DNA of 64,000 nucleotides from Tolypeutes matacus (Eukaryota > Chordata > Mammalia > Cingulata > Chlamyphoridae): positions 65,345,653 through 65,409,652 of the forward strand of contig JAKSZT010053887.1 in the NCBI GenBank assembly GCA_026826555.1, given 5' to 3'. The notes below the pieces were generated by a model. That model was not told where the DNA came from. It worked only from the letters and a program-made list of their open reading frames with translations, and searched no databases. The translations under genes and the position numbers were made by a program. Below, piece after piece: positions 45,673-56,100 of the stretch (positions within the stretch are counted from its first letter, which is position 1; each line of letters opens with the position of its first letter).

Positions 45673-46302
45673 AGACTACTTGGAATATGGCCACTGGGGT
45701 AGAGAGATAAAGCTTAGCTCACTAAAACAACTGAGAGGGAGTCTAGGGCTGCCTTGGCTACTTGCTTAGGGGTACAGCAGACAGGACACTGCTTCACAAC
45801 TAACAGAGGAATCAGGGACAGAGAGGACGAAGCCGAATCAGCAAACTGTGAGTTATTGATCCTCCTGGCTGTCGGGAAGGGCTCCCTTCCCCCATCCCTG
45901 AGATATCAGGCCAGGGCAAAACTCCTGGCAAATAGTATCTCACTAAGATGAGAACAGACTTCTTCTTCCCTACCAGCACCTCTAGATATATACAGAGTGT
46001 GTGTGTGTGTTGGGGGGGCGGTGCTCTGGGTCATCTAGGAGGGTGCTAGAAAGAAAAGGAAGCCAGTGAAAAATCTTGAGTTTCTCCTACCAGTGGCTGG
46101 AAGTGGTGCTTATACCCCACCCTCAGGACAAACAGCCTAAGTGGAGCTGCTGACTTCCTCCTCCAAAACAAGTGTGGTGGCAACTTCCCTGGGAGGAGGA
46201 GGGGCCGAGGGTGGAGAGTGGTCTCTTTGCAGTTATTTTAACCAGCCAAGGAGCTCCCCTGGGTTTGGGAAGGGACCCTGATGCGACAGAGATAGGGGAG
46301 GG

Positions 46303-46452
46303 GGATCTCCTCAGGCAGGCTGCTATGCTCAGCAGCCTAAGTAAAGAGAGGAATTACATTAAGAGAGAATGCAGGAACCTCCTCAGGCAGGCTGCAATGC
46401 CTAGCAGCTTAGATAAAGAGAGAATTTACATTAGAAAGGAGGCAGAGATAAC
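46303..46452 (+). repeat. Tandem ~76-bp duplication in the L1 5' region
   Basis: Unit 1 (46303-46378) and unit 2 (46379-46452) both start ctcctcaggcaggctgc. They continue with agcagcctaagtaaagagag or agcagcttagataaagagag, then a ttacatta block. Variable-number 5' UTR repeats are known in some mammalian L1 families. Confidence 0.8.
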
Positions 46453-46504
46453 CGGGAGGGAATAGGGGCTGATAGGTTTCTGTAAAGCCTTGCTAACCTA
46501 AGAA

Positions 46505-46590
46505 GGCACATTAGCTTAGAGGAAGAGCTTCTGCCTTATATATATAAGGTCCCTGGTTTAATCCCTAATTTCTGAGAGGTGATACAAGGT
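46505..46590 (+). other. tRNA-Ala-like segment in the L1 5' region
   Basis: A D-arm/A-box-like tagcttagagg (46512-46522) and a B-box-like ggtccctggtttaatccc (46548-46565) stand at tRNA-like spacing. The layout is that of tRNA-Ala. No acceptor-stem partner is evident at the 3' side, so it is not a functional tRNA. It could be a SINE head or chance. An A18 run closes the segment downstream at about 46668-46686. Confidence 0.45.
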
Positions 46591-46819
46591 TTTCAAGCAC
46601 CCAGTGAAACATTAAGACAGGGAACATATTGACATCCTCTTTGTATTAGCTATTATTGGCTCTCTTATTAAAAAAAAAAAAAAAAAAGTTTCCTTTTTTA
46701 CTTTCCTTATTTTACTCACTAAAACCTGGTTTAAAACCTGCAGAGGACAGGCTGCAGGGTGATTGATTGTTGAATAGCAACAGCCTGAGAAGATCACTAG
46801 GGGTCAAAGAGAAAAGGCT

Positions 46820-47410
46820 GTTTTTCTGTGCTTATCTTGGCTTTTTGATCCTTTTCCTGCCTTCTTCCTCTTTTTCTTAAAAAAAAAAAAAAACAACCAA
46901 GAAACTGCTTTACTGATTTCTTGTATTCCCCCTTCCTCTGTTTCTCTGTTTGTTAGTTTTTTCACTCTTTCTTTTGTTTCCCAATTTTCTCCTTCAATGC
47001 TATATCTTTTCCCTCCTTCATCCTTATATTTTCTGTTTTCTGTTGTTCTTTCATTCCACCTCTTTGGGCTTGGTCTTCAATTTTTCTTGTACTCATTTCT
47101 ATCTCTCTCCTACTTTCTCTGTGCTTTATTTTCTCTTTTAAATTTTTTTTTCTTTCTTTCCTTCCCTCTTCTACTTTTTCTTTTCCCCTCTTCTCATCAT
47201 TCTGGACTTTTAATTCATTCTATAATGTTCTTCATTCTATTTTATGTTTCATTGTTTCTATTCCACTTTTCTAATCTTATTGTTCTGTACTTCTTACTCA
47301 GGTTAATTATTCAATTGCCTATATCTTGTATGGTCCCTTTCTTACTATTTACTATTATCACTACTATTACTCATTCTCTCTTCCTATCTCTTCCTATTTC
47401 TCTGATTTTA
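46820..47410 (+). other. Pyrimidine-rich block upstream of ORF1
   Basis: Nearly 600 bp that is strongly T- and C-rich on plus, in sharp contrast to the A-rich ORF1 and ORF2 that follow. It contains an A14 run at 46880-46893. The long frames across it (46950-47141, 46997-47455) are hydrophobic by composition only. Confidence 0.6.
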
Positions 47411-47460
47411 GCATTTTTTCAAGGGAACATATACAACGGCAAGCAAATAAAATAAGAGAA

Positions 47461-48509
47461 ATGAAGTATCAAAGTGAAACCTTACCACACTCAAAAACAA
47501 CAAAATAAAACCATAGAGCAGAGAGAGAATCCAATCAACTGAATAAACACACCAAGATAAACAGATGACCAGATACCAACAAAAAAATACAAGCCACACT
47601 AAGAAACAGGAAGTTATGGCCCAGTCCAATGAATAAAGAAAAAACCAAGAGGAGATGCAGAACATGGAACAACTAATCAGAGCTGTCCAAACAAATATCA
47701 TGAATCAACTTAATGAAGTAAAGGAAGAGATTAAGGATATTAAGACACTGGAAGAACATACTGAAGAAATTGTAAACATACACAAAAAGATAACAGATAT
47801 GATAGTGATGAATAGCACAATCCAAGAAATCAAAAATATACTGGAAGCACACAACAGCAGATTTGAACAGGCAGAGGAAATAATTAGTGATGTGGAAGAC
47901 AATACATCTGAAATCAAACAGTTAATAGAACAGATAGATAAAAAGATAGAAAAAATCAAGCTGGGACTCAGGGACTTGAACAATAACACGAAATACACAA
48001 ATACATGCATTATAGGCATCCCAGAGGCAGAAGAGAAGGGAAAGCAGACAGCAAGAGTGTTGCAGGAAATAATGGCTGAAAACTTTCCAACCTTATTGAA
48101 GGAGATGGATGTGCATAAGCAAGAAGCGCAGCACATATCAAACAGTATAAATCCCAAAAAGCTTACTCTAAGATATATCCATTGGATAGCATTGTCTAAT
48201 GCTCAAGACAAAGAGAGAATACTGAAAGCAGGAGAAAAAAAAAGAGAGAGAGAGAACTATCATATACAAGGGAAGCTTGGTAAGAATAAGTGTTGATTTC
48301 TCATCCAAAACAATGGAGGCAATAAGGCAGTGGTATGACATGGTTAAGGTGCAAAAAGAAAAAAACTTCCAGCCAAGAATTCTCTATTCAGAAAGATTGG
48401 CATTCAAATATGAGTGAGAGTTCAAAATATTCACAAACAGAATGTAAGAGAGTATGTCAATAAGAAACCTGTACTTCAAGAAATACTAAAGGGAGTTCTG
48501 CAGGTTTAA
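47461..48509 (+). pseudogene. L1 ORF1 (RNA-binding chaperone), disrupted
   Basis: The best-preserved segment is an open frame of 213 codons from 47655. An in-frame ATG at 47616 precedes it but is separated by a TAA, so the original start lay upstream (an ATG at 47461 fits with a frame change). N-terminal residues form a heptad-rich coiled coil (about residues 1-110), followed by an RRM-like core starting at TNTCIIGIPEAEE. After about 48280 the C-terminal domain continues in another frame (motif VDFSSKTMEA, then QWYD) with further stops, to a TAA at 48507-48509. ORF1p normally trimerises and binds L1 RNA. This copy cannot. Confidence 0.85.
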
Positions 48510-48612
48510 AGGAAAAAACAGGAGAGAGAGAGTTGGAGGAGAGGTAAGAATAACTAAAAAGACAAAAAGAGGAATAAAAACAATATATGACATATATAGA
48601 CCCAAAGAAAAT

Positions 48613-50494
48613 ATGGCTAATCTAAGTAATTCCATGACAATAATAACATTGAATGTTAATGGACTAAACTCACCAGTCAAGACACATAGATTGTTAGAAT
48701 GGATAAGGAAATATGACACATCTATATATTGTCTACAAGAAACCAACCTAAGACCCAGGGATTCAAGAAGGCTGAAAAGTTGGAAAACAATTTTGCAAGC
48801 AAACAATAATCAAAAAAGGGTGGGAGTAGCTTTGTCTATAAGACAAAATAGACTTTAAATGCAAAACTATTGTAAGAGACAAAGATGGACAACTTATATT
48901 AATAAAAGGAGTAGTCTTTCAAGAAGAAAGAACAATCATAAACATTTATGCACCTAATCAGGGTGTTTCAAAATACATGAGGCAAATACTGGAAAAACTA
49001 AGTGGAGAAATAAATGCCTCTACAATTATAGTGGGGGACTTTAATACATCATTATCACCATTATACAGAACATCTCAACAGAGAATCAATAAAGAAACCA
49101 AGACTTTGAATAATACATTAGAGGATCTGGACCTAATAGATATATACAGAACACTGCAGAACAGATATACAGATTTAACACAATCCTAATAAAAATCAAC
49201 ACAGCATTTTTACTGAATTGGAAAAATTAACTATGAAATTTATTTGGAAGGGCAAGAGGCCCTGAATAGCCAAAGACATATTGAAAAAGAAAAGTGAAAT
49301 TGGAGGAATCACACTAACTGACATTAAAACATGCTACAAAGTTACAGTGGTCAAAACTGCAAGTATCGGCACAAGGATAGTCATACTGACCAATGGAACT
49401 GAATTGAGAGTTCTGATATAGATTCTCACATATATAGTCATCTGATAGTCAACAATGTCACCAAACCCACACAACAGGGAGATAAAGGCCTCTTCATCAA
49501 ATGGTGCTTGGATAAATGGATATCCATATCCAAAAGAATGAGAGAGGATCACCATCTCATACCTTATACAAAAATCAACTCAAGATGGATCAAAGACCAT
49601 AAAGACCTTGGAAGATAATGTAGGGAAACTTCTACAGGACCTTGTAATAGGAAATTAGTTCATGAACTTCACACCTAAAGCACAAGCAGCAAAAAAAAAA
49701 AGTAGATAAATGGGACCTCCTCAAAATTATAAATTTTGCACCTCAAAAGAGTTTGTCAAGAAAGTGAAAAGGCAGCCTACCCAATGAGAGAAAATATTTG
49801 GTAACCATTTATCTGATGGGAGTCTATTATCTAGCATATATAAAGAAATCCTATACCTCAAAAATAAAAAGACAAACAACCCACATAAAAAAATGGGCAA
49901 GTGATTTGAATAGACACTTCTCCAAAGAAGAAATACAAATGACGAAAAAGCACATGAAGAGATGCTCAACATCATTATTAGGGAAATGCAAATCAAAACT
50001 ACAATGAGATACCATCTCTACACCCATCAGACTGGCAGCTATTAAAAAACAGAGGACTACAAGTGTTGGAGAGGATGCGGAGAAACAGGAACTCTCATCC
50101 ACTCCTGGTTGGAATGTTGAATGGTCCAACCATTGAGAAGGACAGTTTGATGGTTCCTCAAAAAACTAACTACAGATCTGCCATATGATCCAGCAATTCT
50201 ACTGCTGGGTATATACCCAGAAAAATTTACTTCATGGACACGAACAGATATATGCACACCAATGTTCATAGTGGCATTATTCACTATAGCCAAAAGTTGG
50301 AATCAACCCAAATGTTCTTGAACTGACGAATGGATAAACAAAATGTGGTATATACATACAATGGAATATTACTCAGCAGTAAGAAGGGATACAGTACTAA
50401 CATATGGGACAACATGGATGAACCTTGAGGACCTTATGTTGAGTGAAGCAAGTCAGACATTGAAGGAAAATATAACATGACCTTACTTATATAA
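48613..50494 (+). pseudogene. L1 ORF2 (endonuclease/RT), large internal deletion
   Basis: Starts MANLSNSMTIITLNVNGLNS, the usual L1 endonuclease beginning, with the CLQET motif near residue 44. A frameshift follows near 48855. The endonuclease resumes at about 48870 (INIYAPNQG, then IIVGDFN) and runs to about residue 180. Near 49170 the sequence jumps to the C-terminal third (words equivalent to AFFTELEK and FIWKGKRP), so the rest of the endonuclease and the RT domain are missing. Many stops follow. The C-terminal Cys/His knuckle (C-x3-C-x7-H-x4-C) is still readable near 50065-50120. The usual ORF2 has about 1,280 codons; this remnant spans about 630. Confidence 0.88.
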
Positions 50495-50499
50495 ATTAA

Positions 50500-51502
50500 G
50501 CAAACAGAGCATACTCAAAGAGCTAGAGTCTGGAAAATAAGTTTACAAGAAATAGAAAGGGAGAAATAGGTGAAAAAGGGTGAAATCTATGACAAGGTGG
50601 ATGTGTGTGGTTGTGCAGTGAAGAGACATAACAGGGGTATAGTGATAATATTGAGTTGGGTGGTGCAGTTTTAACAGGGGGGCAGTGTGAAGAGGGTGAG
50701 TTGGATTGTCCATGGAACTGGGGATAGGCTTGGGGGAGGGAGCAGGTGAGCACTGAGGATCGGCGGATACATGGTTGAAATTACAGTGTTGGGAATCCTC
50801 ATTTGGTAATATGACAAGGAAGGGTTACTGGTTTAGGGTGTTGGGTGGGGGGCATTTGGGCCAGGGCACACCTGGGGCAGGCTTCTAGGGAGCATGTAAG
50901 TGATCAATTTGACATAATGTGTTGCATCAGTGGGTAGAGACCCACATAATGAGCTGGATGGTGTTGGACACCTAGCCTAGGGAGGCCTGCTATGTTCTCA
51001 ATCAGAGGGATGGGAGTCTCTTGAGAGCATCAGCGGTGCCTAATAGGGGAGGACAGACTAGTGTGTCAAGTCCTCAGTGAAGATCCAAGTAACTATGAAT
51101 TTTGTCCTTCAAGGAGTGAAGGCTGGTGGTCACCATGGGCCTGAAGGGGAGGAGGAGGGAGGAATAAAATAGATGGAACAGGGAGCATTTGGGGGTGTTG
51201 GAAGTCTTCTGCATGATCTTGAAAAGATGGATACAAGCCAAGTTAAATTTTATCAGACCTTATAAAAGTATATGATCCAAAATGTAAACCATAATGTGAA
51301 CCATTGACTATGGTTAGTAGCTATGTTTCAATGTTTGTGCATCAATTATAAATATGTAGAATCCACATATAAAATGTTATTGATGGGGAAAAGGGGAAAA
51401 AGGGAGGATGCGGGGTATATGGAAATCCCCTGTATTCTGTATATAACTCTACTGTGACCTAAAACTTCTTTGAAGGAAAAATGAAAAAAAAAAAAAAAAA
51501 AA
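50500..51502 (+). other. L1 3' UTR and poly(A)
   Basis: A long G-rich 3' UTR with several G-runs (gggtgttgggtggggggc near 50838-50856 and ggggcaggcttctaggg near 50873-50890). The final ~360 bp (from gtggtcaccatggg near 51125) match the ends of copies A-D. A 19-A tail ends at 51502. Confidence 0.8.
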
Positions 51503-53345
51503 GACACTGGGGGAATAATTGTAGGAAAATGTCACTGTGCATACAAGGTAACAGTCTTACAGTGATGAAACGCAAAATGTAAAAAAAAAAAATTTTTTTT
51601 CTTCAAATATTTTTTCATTATTTTTTTAATATTCTAATTTTTTAAAAAAATATTCTATTTTTACTTTTTATTAATTTTTTCTTTATTTTACTTTTTATGT
51701 ATAAAACTACCATTACTATTTCATTTTCTTATTAATTGTATGTGGATATTTTATTGGCTTCATTTTTGAAGAACTTTTAGATCACAGTAAGGTTACAACT
51801 GTGGCAGGGGAGGATCATTGGTGTGGGGTGTCAGTGCGGGTGATATATGGCAGGAAGTTCATCCGGATATATATATAAGGCATATAAATGTGTTCAAATG
51901 TTCATGGGGCATTGTCACAATGGGTGGAAATTCACAAAATAACCAAAAGAATATCAAATTCCCATCTGGGGAAGCTCTGCTACATTCTCTAATGGAAAAA
52001 CAAGAATGCTCCAAGTACAGGGGCAATAATTTGTGATGGAGGATGGACCACTGAAGGCCCTTGATATTGATGACTATGCTTATGAGCCTTTGCTCTTGAA
52101 ATTGAAACTTAGCCTAGTGTCATAGGGTGCCTAAGAGTTATCTATGGGGAGCCTCCCTGTTTCTCAAATGTGGCCTCTCTCTAAGCCAAACTCAGCATAT
52201 AAAAATAATAATTTCCCTGCAGCATAGGACATGACTCCCTGGGATGAGCTTCCTTAGCATAGAGGGATTGCTACCAAGTACCAACAAGAAGTGCATCTGG
52301 CAAAAATCAAAAACAAAACACCTTGACCAAAAGGGGGAAAAACTAAAGACAAATGAGTTTGTATGGCTAAGAGACTTCAAAGTGAGTTGGGAGACCATCC
52401 CAGAGGTAGCTCTTATGCACATCTCAACAGGATCTCATTGACAGCCAAAGTAGATACCACCCCAAATAGCGAAGCTTCTCAGGGATATGGAGATATCCAG
52501 ACACTATAGTCAGGGCAGGCAGCTCAGGAGTTTGGCCCCATCCCAGTAGGTCCTAATCTGGTATTTGTGCTCTTCAGTGTGACTGAGTTAGACTCAGCAG
52601 TGTTTTCCCTATGCATGCATGACTCTTCTGTCCTTCCATTTGAACCTTTAATTAGTACTAAAGTTGGTAGCGATACACCCACGAGATTTAAATCTTTGTG
52701 CTGTCCATGTGCCAGCTTAACCCTGAATCTCAACGGAGTTGCAATACCTACTCTCCAGTTCAATGGACTCACCCAGGACAACTAACAGGGAGGAGATGAT
52801 GGACAAACAATATACCAAGGAACAAGAGTGCCTACAACTGCAAGCAAGAGAGCCCCATCCATTGGATGTATGGGATTGAAGTCCCCTCAATTAATGGTGG
52901 AGTTGGTATCACCATCCCAGAGTTCTCAGGATTGGGAAATGAACTATGGACTAAAATGAACTTACTAGTATTATACTATAGACTTATTGTGATTCTAGCA
53001 ATAGAAGAAATACCATTGTTGTGGAGGCAATGACCTATCGATGTTCTGGGGTTAGAGAGAGGGAAAAACAGGTGTAATAGGGGGCCATTTTCAGGACTTG
53101 GGAATCATCTGAATGACATGACAATGACAGATACAGGACATTATATATCTGGCCATAACCGACAGAGTCAAATGGGAGAGAGTGTAAACTACAATCCATG
53201 CTTAGTGGCAACGCTCTAAAATGTGTTAATCAATTGCAATGAATGTACCACACTGATGAAAGATGTTGCTAATGTGGGAAAATGTGGGAGGTGTGGGAGC
53301 AGGGCATATGGGAATTCCCTATATATTCTCGAAGTATCTTCTAAA
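51503..53345 (+). mobile_element. ORF-less L1-tailed element, copy C
   Basis: Begins gacactgggggaataattg directly after the poly(A) of the L1, then a T-rich head (51590-51710), the gatcacagtaaggttacaac block, the aagccaaactcagcatat block (52180-52198), aaagggggaaa (52331) and an L1-type tail (aatgaatgtaccacactgatg, atgggaattccc). The last part of the tail is shortened relative to copy A. Its interior (about 52080-53000) has no counterpart in the L1 3' UTR next to it. No long ORF. The adjacency to the L1 is unexplained. Confidence 0.75.
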
Positions 53346-54240
53346 AAGCAAAAAAACTGGAAAAACAAACAAACAAAAAAGAGACTGCTTACTTGTACAG
53401 GTTATTGAGAAAATATAATTAAGGCATCTGTACTGAAAAATAATTCAGATTTTAATCCTGAGTTTTTCTTCTTACATTATATTTGAGTCACATTTATCAC
53501 AGTAAAATTTAGTACTTATAAATTTGTATTTAGATTACAAAGTATCTTCCTGATTATGCTAATTGCCAACATTATATTTGACAAATTCTATAAAAACTTT
53601 ATATGAAATGAATGGAATTAGATTGCCTTAAGGTAATTTATTTTCTACTTTCTTGTTCAACAGCCACAAAAAAGAAAGCTTATATAGAAATTCATCAGTA
53701 ATTTCTGTCATTTTGAAATTAATCTTGAAAATAATTTTGGCATTAAAATTATAAGAGTAAATTTGCTTTAAAAAGAAAATATCAGATAAATTGCATATAA
53801 AAAAAGTATAGCTTATATTTTAATTTCCTGGTACTTCTTTCTATTAACACTTATCACAACAGAATGTGGTTTGGCAGAGATCCCACATAATTTACCCATT
53901 ATTCAAGCAAAAATTGATAAATAAGATTAGGAAATGTATCTTAATTTTGAGCTATTTAAGAGGTAGATAATTATTGGACAGGACACAAAAATCACTAGTC
54001 ACTAAAGAAATTATACTTCACTGAAATTTTTAAAATTTTCTCATTAGAAACCAAATTAAAGGATATGACATATTCTGAAATATATTCACATATGTAGATT
54101 GGAAAAAGAGCTTGTATATACATATGTGTGTGTGTATATATATATATGTACACACATATATATATGTGGAGGATATACATATAAGACATATAAATGTATA
54201 TACCTGCAAATAAACAATAAAAACATGGATAACCAAGTAG
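53346..54240. other. AT-rich sequence with (tg/ta)n, no gene
   Basis: An aaac repeat at 53365-53378 and a (tgtg/tata)n microsatellite at about 54125-54165. Two overlapping 99-codon minus-strand frames cross the microsatellite and are not credible genes. Confidence 0.5.
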
Positions 54241-55060
54241 TAATTTTGCAAAAGACTTAAAGAGATACTTGACAAAAGGTAAGTAAATTGGCAATACATA
54301 TATGGTTGCTCAATACTTTTAGTCATCAAGAAAACGCAAAATTAAATAACCATGAGAAACTATACTTCCAGAATGGTTAAAACCAAAAATACTAGCAATA
54401 CCAAATGTTATCAAGCATGTGCATCAATTGGAATTCTAAAACATTGCTCATGGGTGTATACAACAGTACAAACACTTTGCAGAACTGTTTGCAGTTAAAT
54501 TTAACTCCATACTATGATCCACCAATTCCACACTTAGATACTGAACCAAGATATGTGAAATTATATTTTCCCATTTGTACAGAAACATTTTAGCAGCATT
54601 TTTCATAATGACTAAAAGCTAGAAATCATTCCATATGTCCATAAACTGGAGCAAAGTTAAACAAAATATGATATATCCATACAATAGAATATTGCTCAAC
54701 AATCAAAATGAATGAACTAAAATGTAACAATATAGATCATTGAAAAACATTATGCTAAACAAACAAACAAACAAACAAAAAGAGCCAGGCAAAAAAGTCC
54801 GCTCTATAGTTCGATTTATATGATATTCAAGAACAGAAAAATAGTAAATGTATTGTAAGAAAAATTCGAAAGTGTTTTCCTGAAGGGTGAGGGAGGGACA
54901 TAGACCAGAAAGAGGCAAAAGGGAATACAATGGGGGTGATAAATATTCTTTACCTTGTTTTGAATGGTGAGCACATAATTAAACAAGTATCAGAACTCAA
55001 CAAGTCAAATATCTAAAATCTGTGCATTTTATTATTTTAATTAGACCCCAAGTGTATACA
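54240..55060 (+). mobile_element. Old L1 ORF2 C-terminus and 3' UTR fragment
   Basis: Follows the end of an L1: gcacaaacactttgcagaactg, atgatccaccaattccac, ttcataatgactaaaagctagaaat, acaatagaatattgctcaac, catgat-like end words. It is much more diverged than the L1 at 45.7 kb. (aaac)n at 54760-54780. Confidence 0.7.
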
Positions 55061-56100
55061 AATACATATATATACACATACACTTATGCATAAACATACA
55101 TAGTTGTTTAAAACTAGAAGTGACCCCTCTAACTCCTGTTGCTAAAGTTCAAATATCTAGAAGACTAGTAAGATTAAAAAATGCAAATCATGGTTGACAT
55201 TTTCTGTCTTAAGCTTGTTTCATAATACTTTATACCATAGAAGCCAGTGAATTTAATGAAAGTAGCGTTCAAGATTGTATAATAAGGAGAATTCATAAAT
55301 CTCTTTAAAATTCTAAAATTCAGGATTCTTCTTTTGGGGGGAAAAGCAAAGAAAAACCTAACTCTGATTTGGCTACTGCTGTAGATAATTTGAAATTTAG
55401 TATGCAGGAAAGCAAACAGTCACTGCAGGCTTGTCAAACTTTATATTCAACATAGTTGTTGATTTATATGTTGAGATTCTTGTATCAGGATAGATTGGGT
55501 TATGCTGTGGGAACAAGTAATCCCTAAATCTCTGTGGCTAAATACAACAAAGGTTTATTTTTCACTAGATACACAGCCCTATAGGGATGCTGGGAGCTTT
55601 TCCCATGGGAGTCACTCTATGACGTTTCTTTCAGTCACCCCAGCAGGGGAAGTGAAACTGTAGCATCTCCAGCAATTAAGTTCAGGTAGAAGGGAAGGTA
55701 CATGGCTTCCACTGTTTATCATGGGTCAAAACTTGTTACATGGCCAAGTCTCACTTCTAGGGAAAGGAAGTATAAATCCTCACATTGCCTGGAAAGTGAG
55801 CAGATATTGGTGAACAATGGTAATGACTTCCATTCTTATATAATGGGAAAGGTAGATTCTGGTAAATTCTAGAAGTTTCATTCCTAGCCAGTAAGAAAGA
55901 AGAAATATATTTGGTTTATATAGTTAGAAAGACCTCCATTTATTGAAAATTTAAATAAATAATTTATCAACAGTCTTGAAAGAGCTAGTATGATTGGTAT
56001 GACCTTCCTAAACTCCCTCTGAAATATCAACTGCTCATCAATACAGGACAAAATTTAAAAGAACAAAATGAAATAAAGAAGAGTGTACAATGTGATATAT
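55061..56100. other. Unassigned; old repeat near 55.5 kb
   Basis: The stretch 55500-55900 (gttatgctgtgggaacaagtaatccc, aggtttatttttcact, tggtgaacaatggtaatgacttcc) resembles a widespread old mammalian repeat I cannot name. No gene. Confidence 0.35.

Larger units (their letters stand above)
45673..51502 (+). mobile_element. Defective long LINE-1 (L1), 5.8 kb
   Basis: Contains, in order: a 5' UTR-like region (about 45690-47460), a frameshifted ORF1 (47461-48509), an ORF2 missing its middle (48613-50494), a 3' UTR (50500-51480) and a poly(A) run (51484-51502). The 5' edge is soft and no clear target duplication was found. The ORF1 coiled-coil and RNA-binding segments and the ORF2 endonuclease start and C-terminal Cys/His knuckle are recognisable. 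The reverse transcriptase domain is absent. It cannot be autonomous. Its 3' end is homologous to the ORF-less copies A-D. Confidence 0.9.

Noticed and set aside
46505..46590. Functional tRNA gene
   Set aside because: The A-box and B-box words are present but no acceptor-stem pairing closes the molecule, and the anticodon arm is an AT repeat.
46950..47455. Hydrophobic 152-codon frame resembling a membrane protein
   Set aside because: The hydrophobicity follows from T/C-rich composition upstream of L1 ORF1; no conserved motif and no start context.
47408..48157. Minus-strand frames of 97 and 150 codons over L1 ORF1
   Set aside because: They are antisense shadows of the ORF1 coding strand.
53995..54329. 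Two overlapping 99-codon minus-strand frames rich in Tyr, Ile and His
   Set aside because: They run through a (tgtg/tata)n microsatellite.
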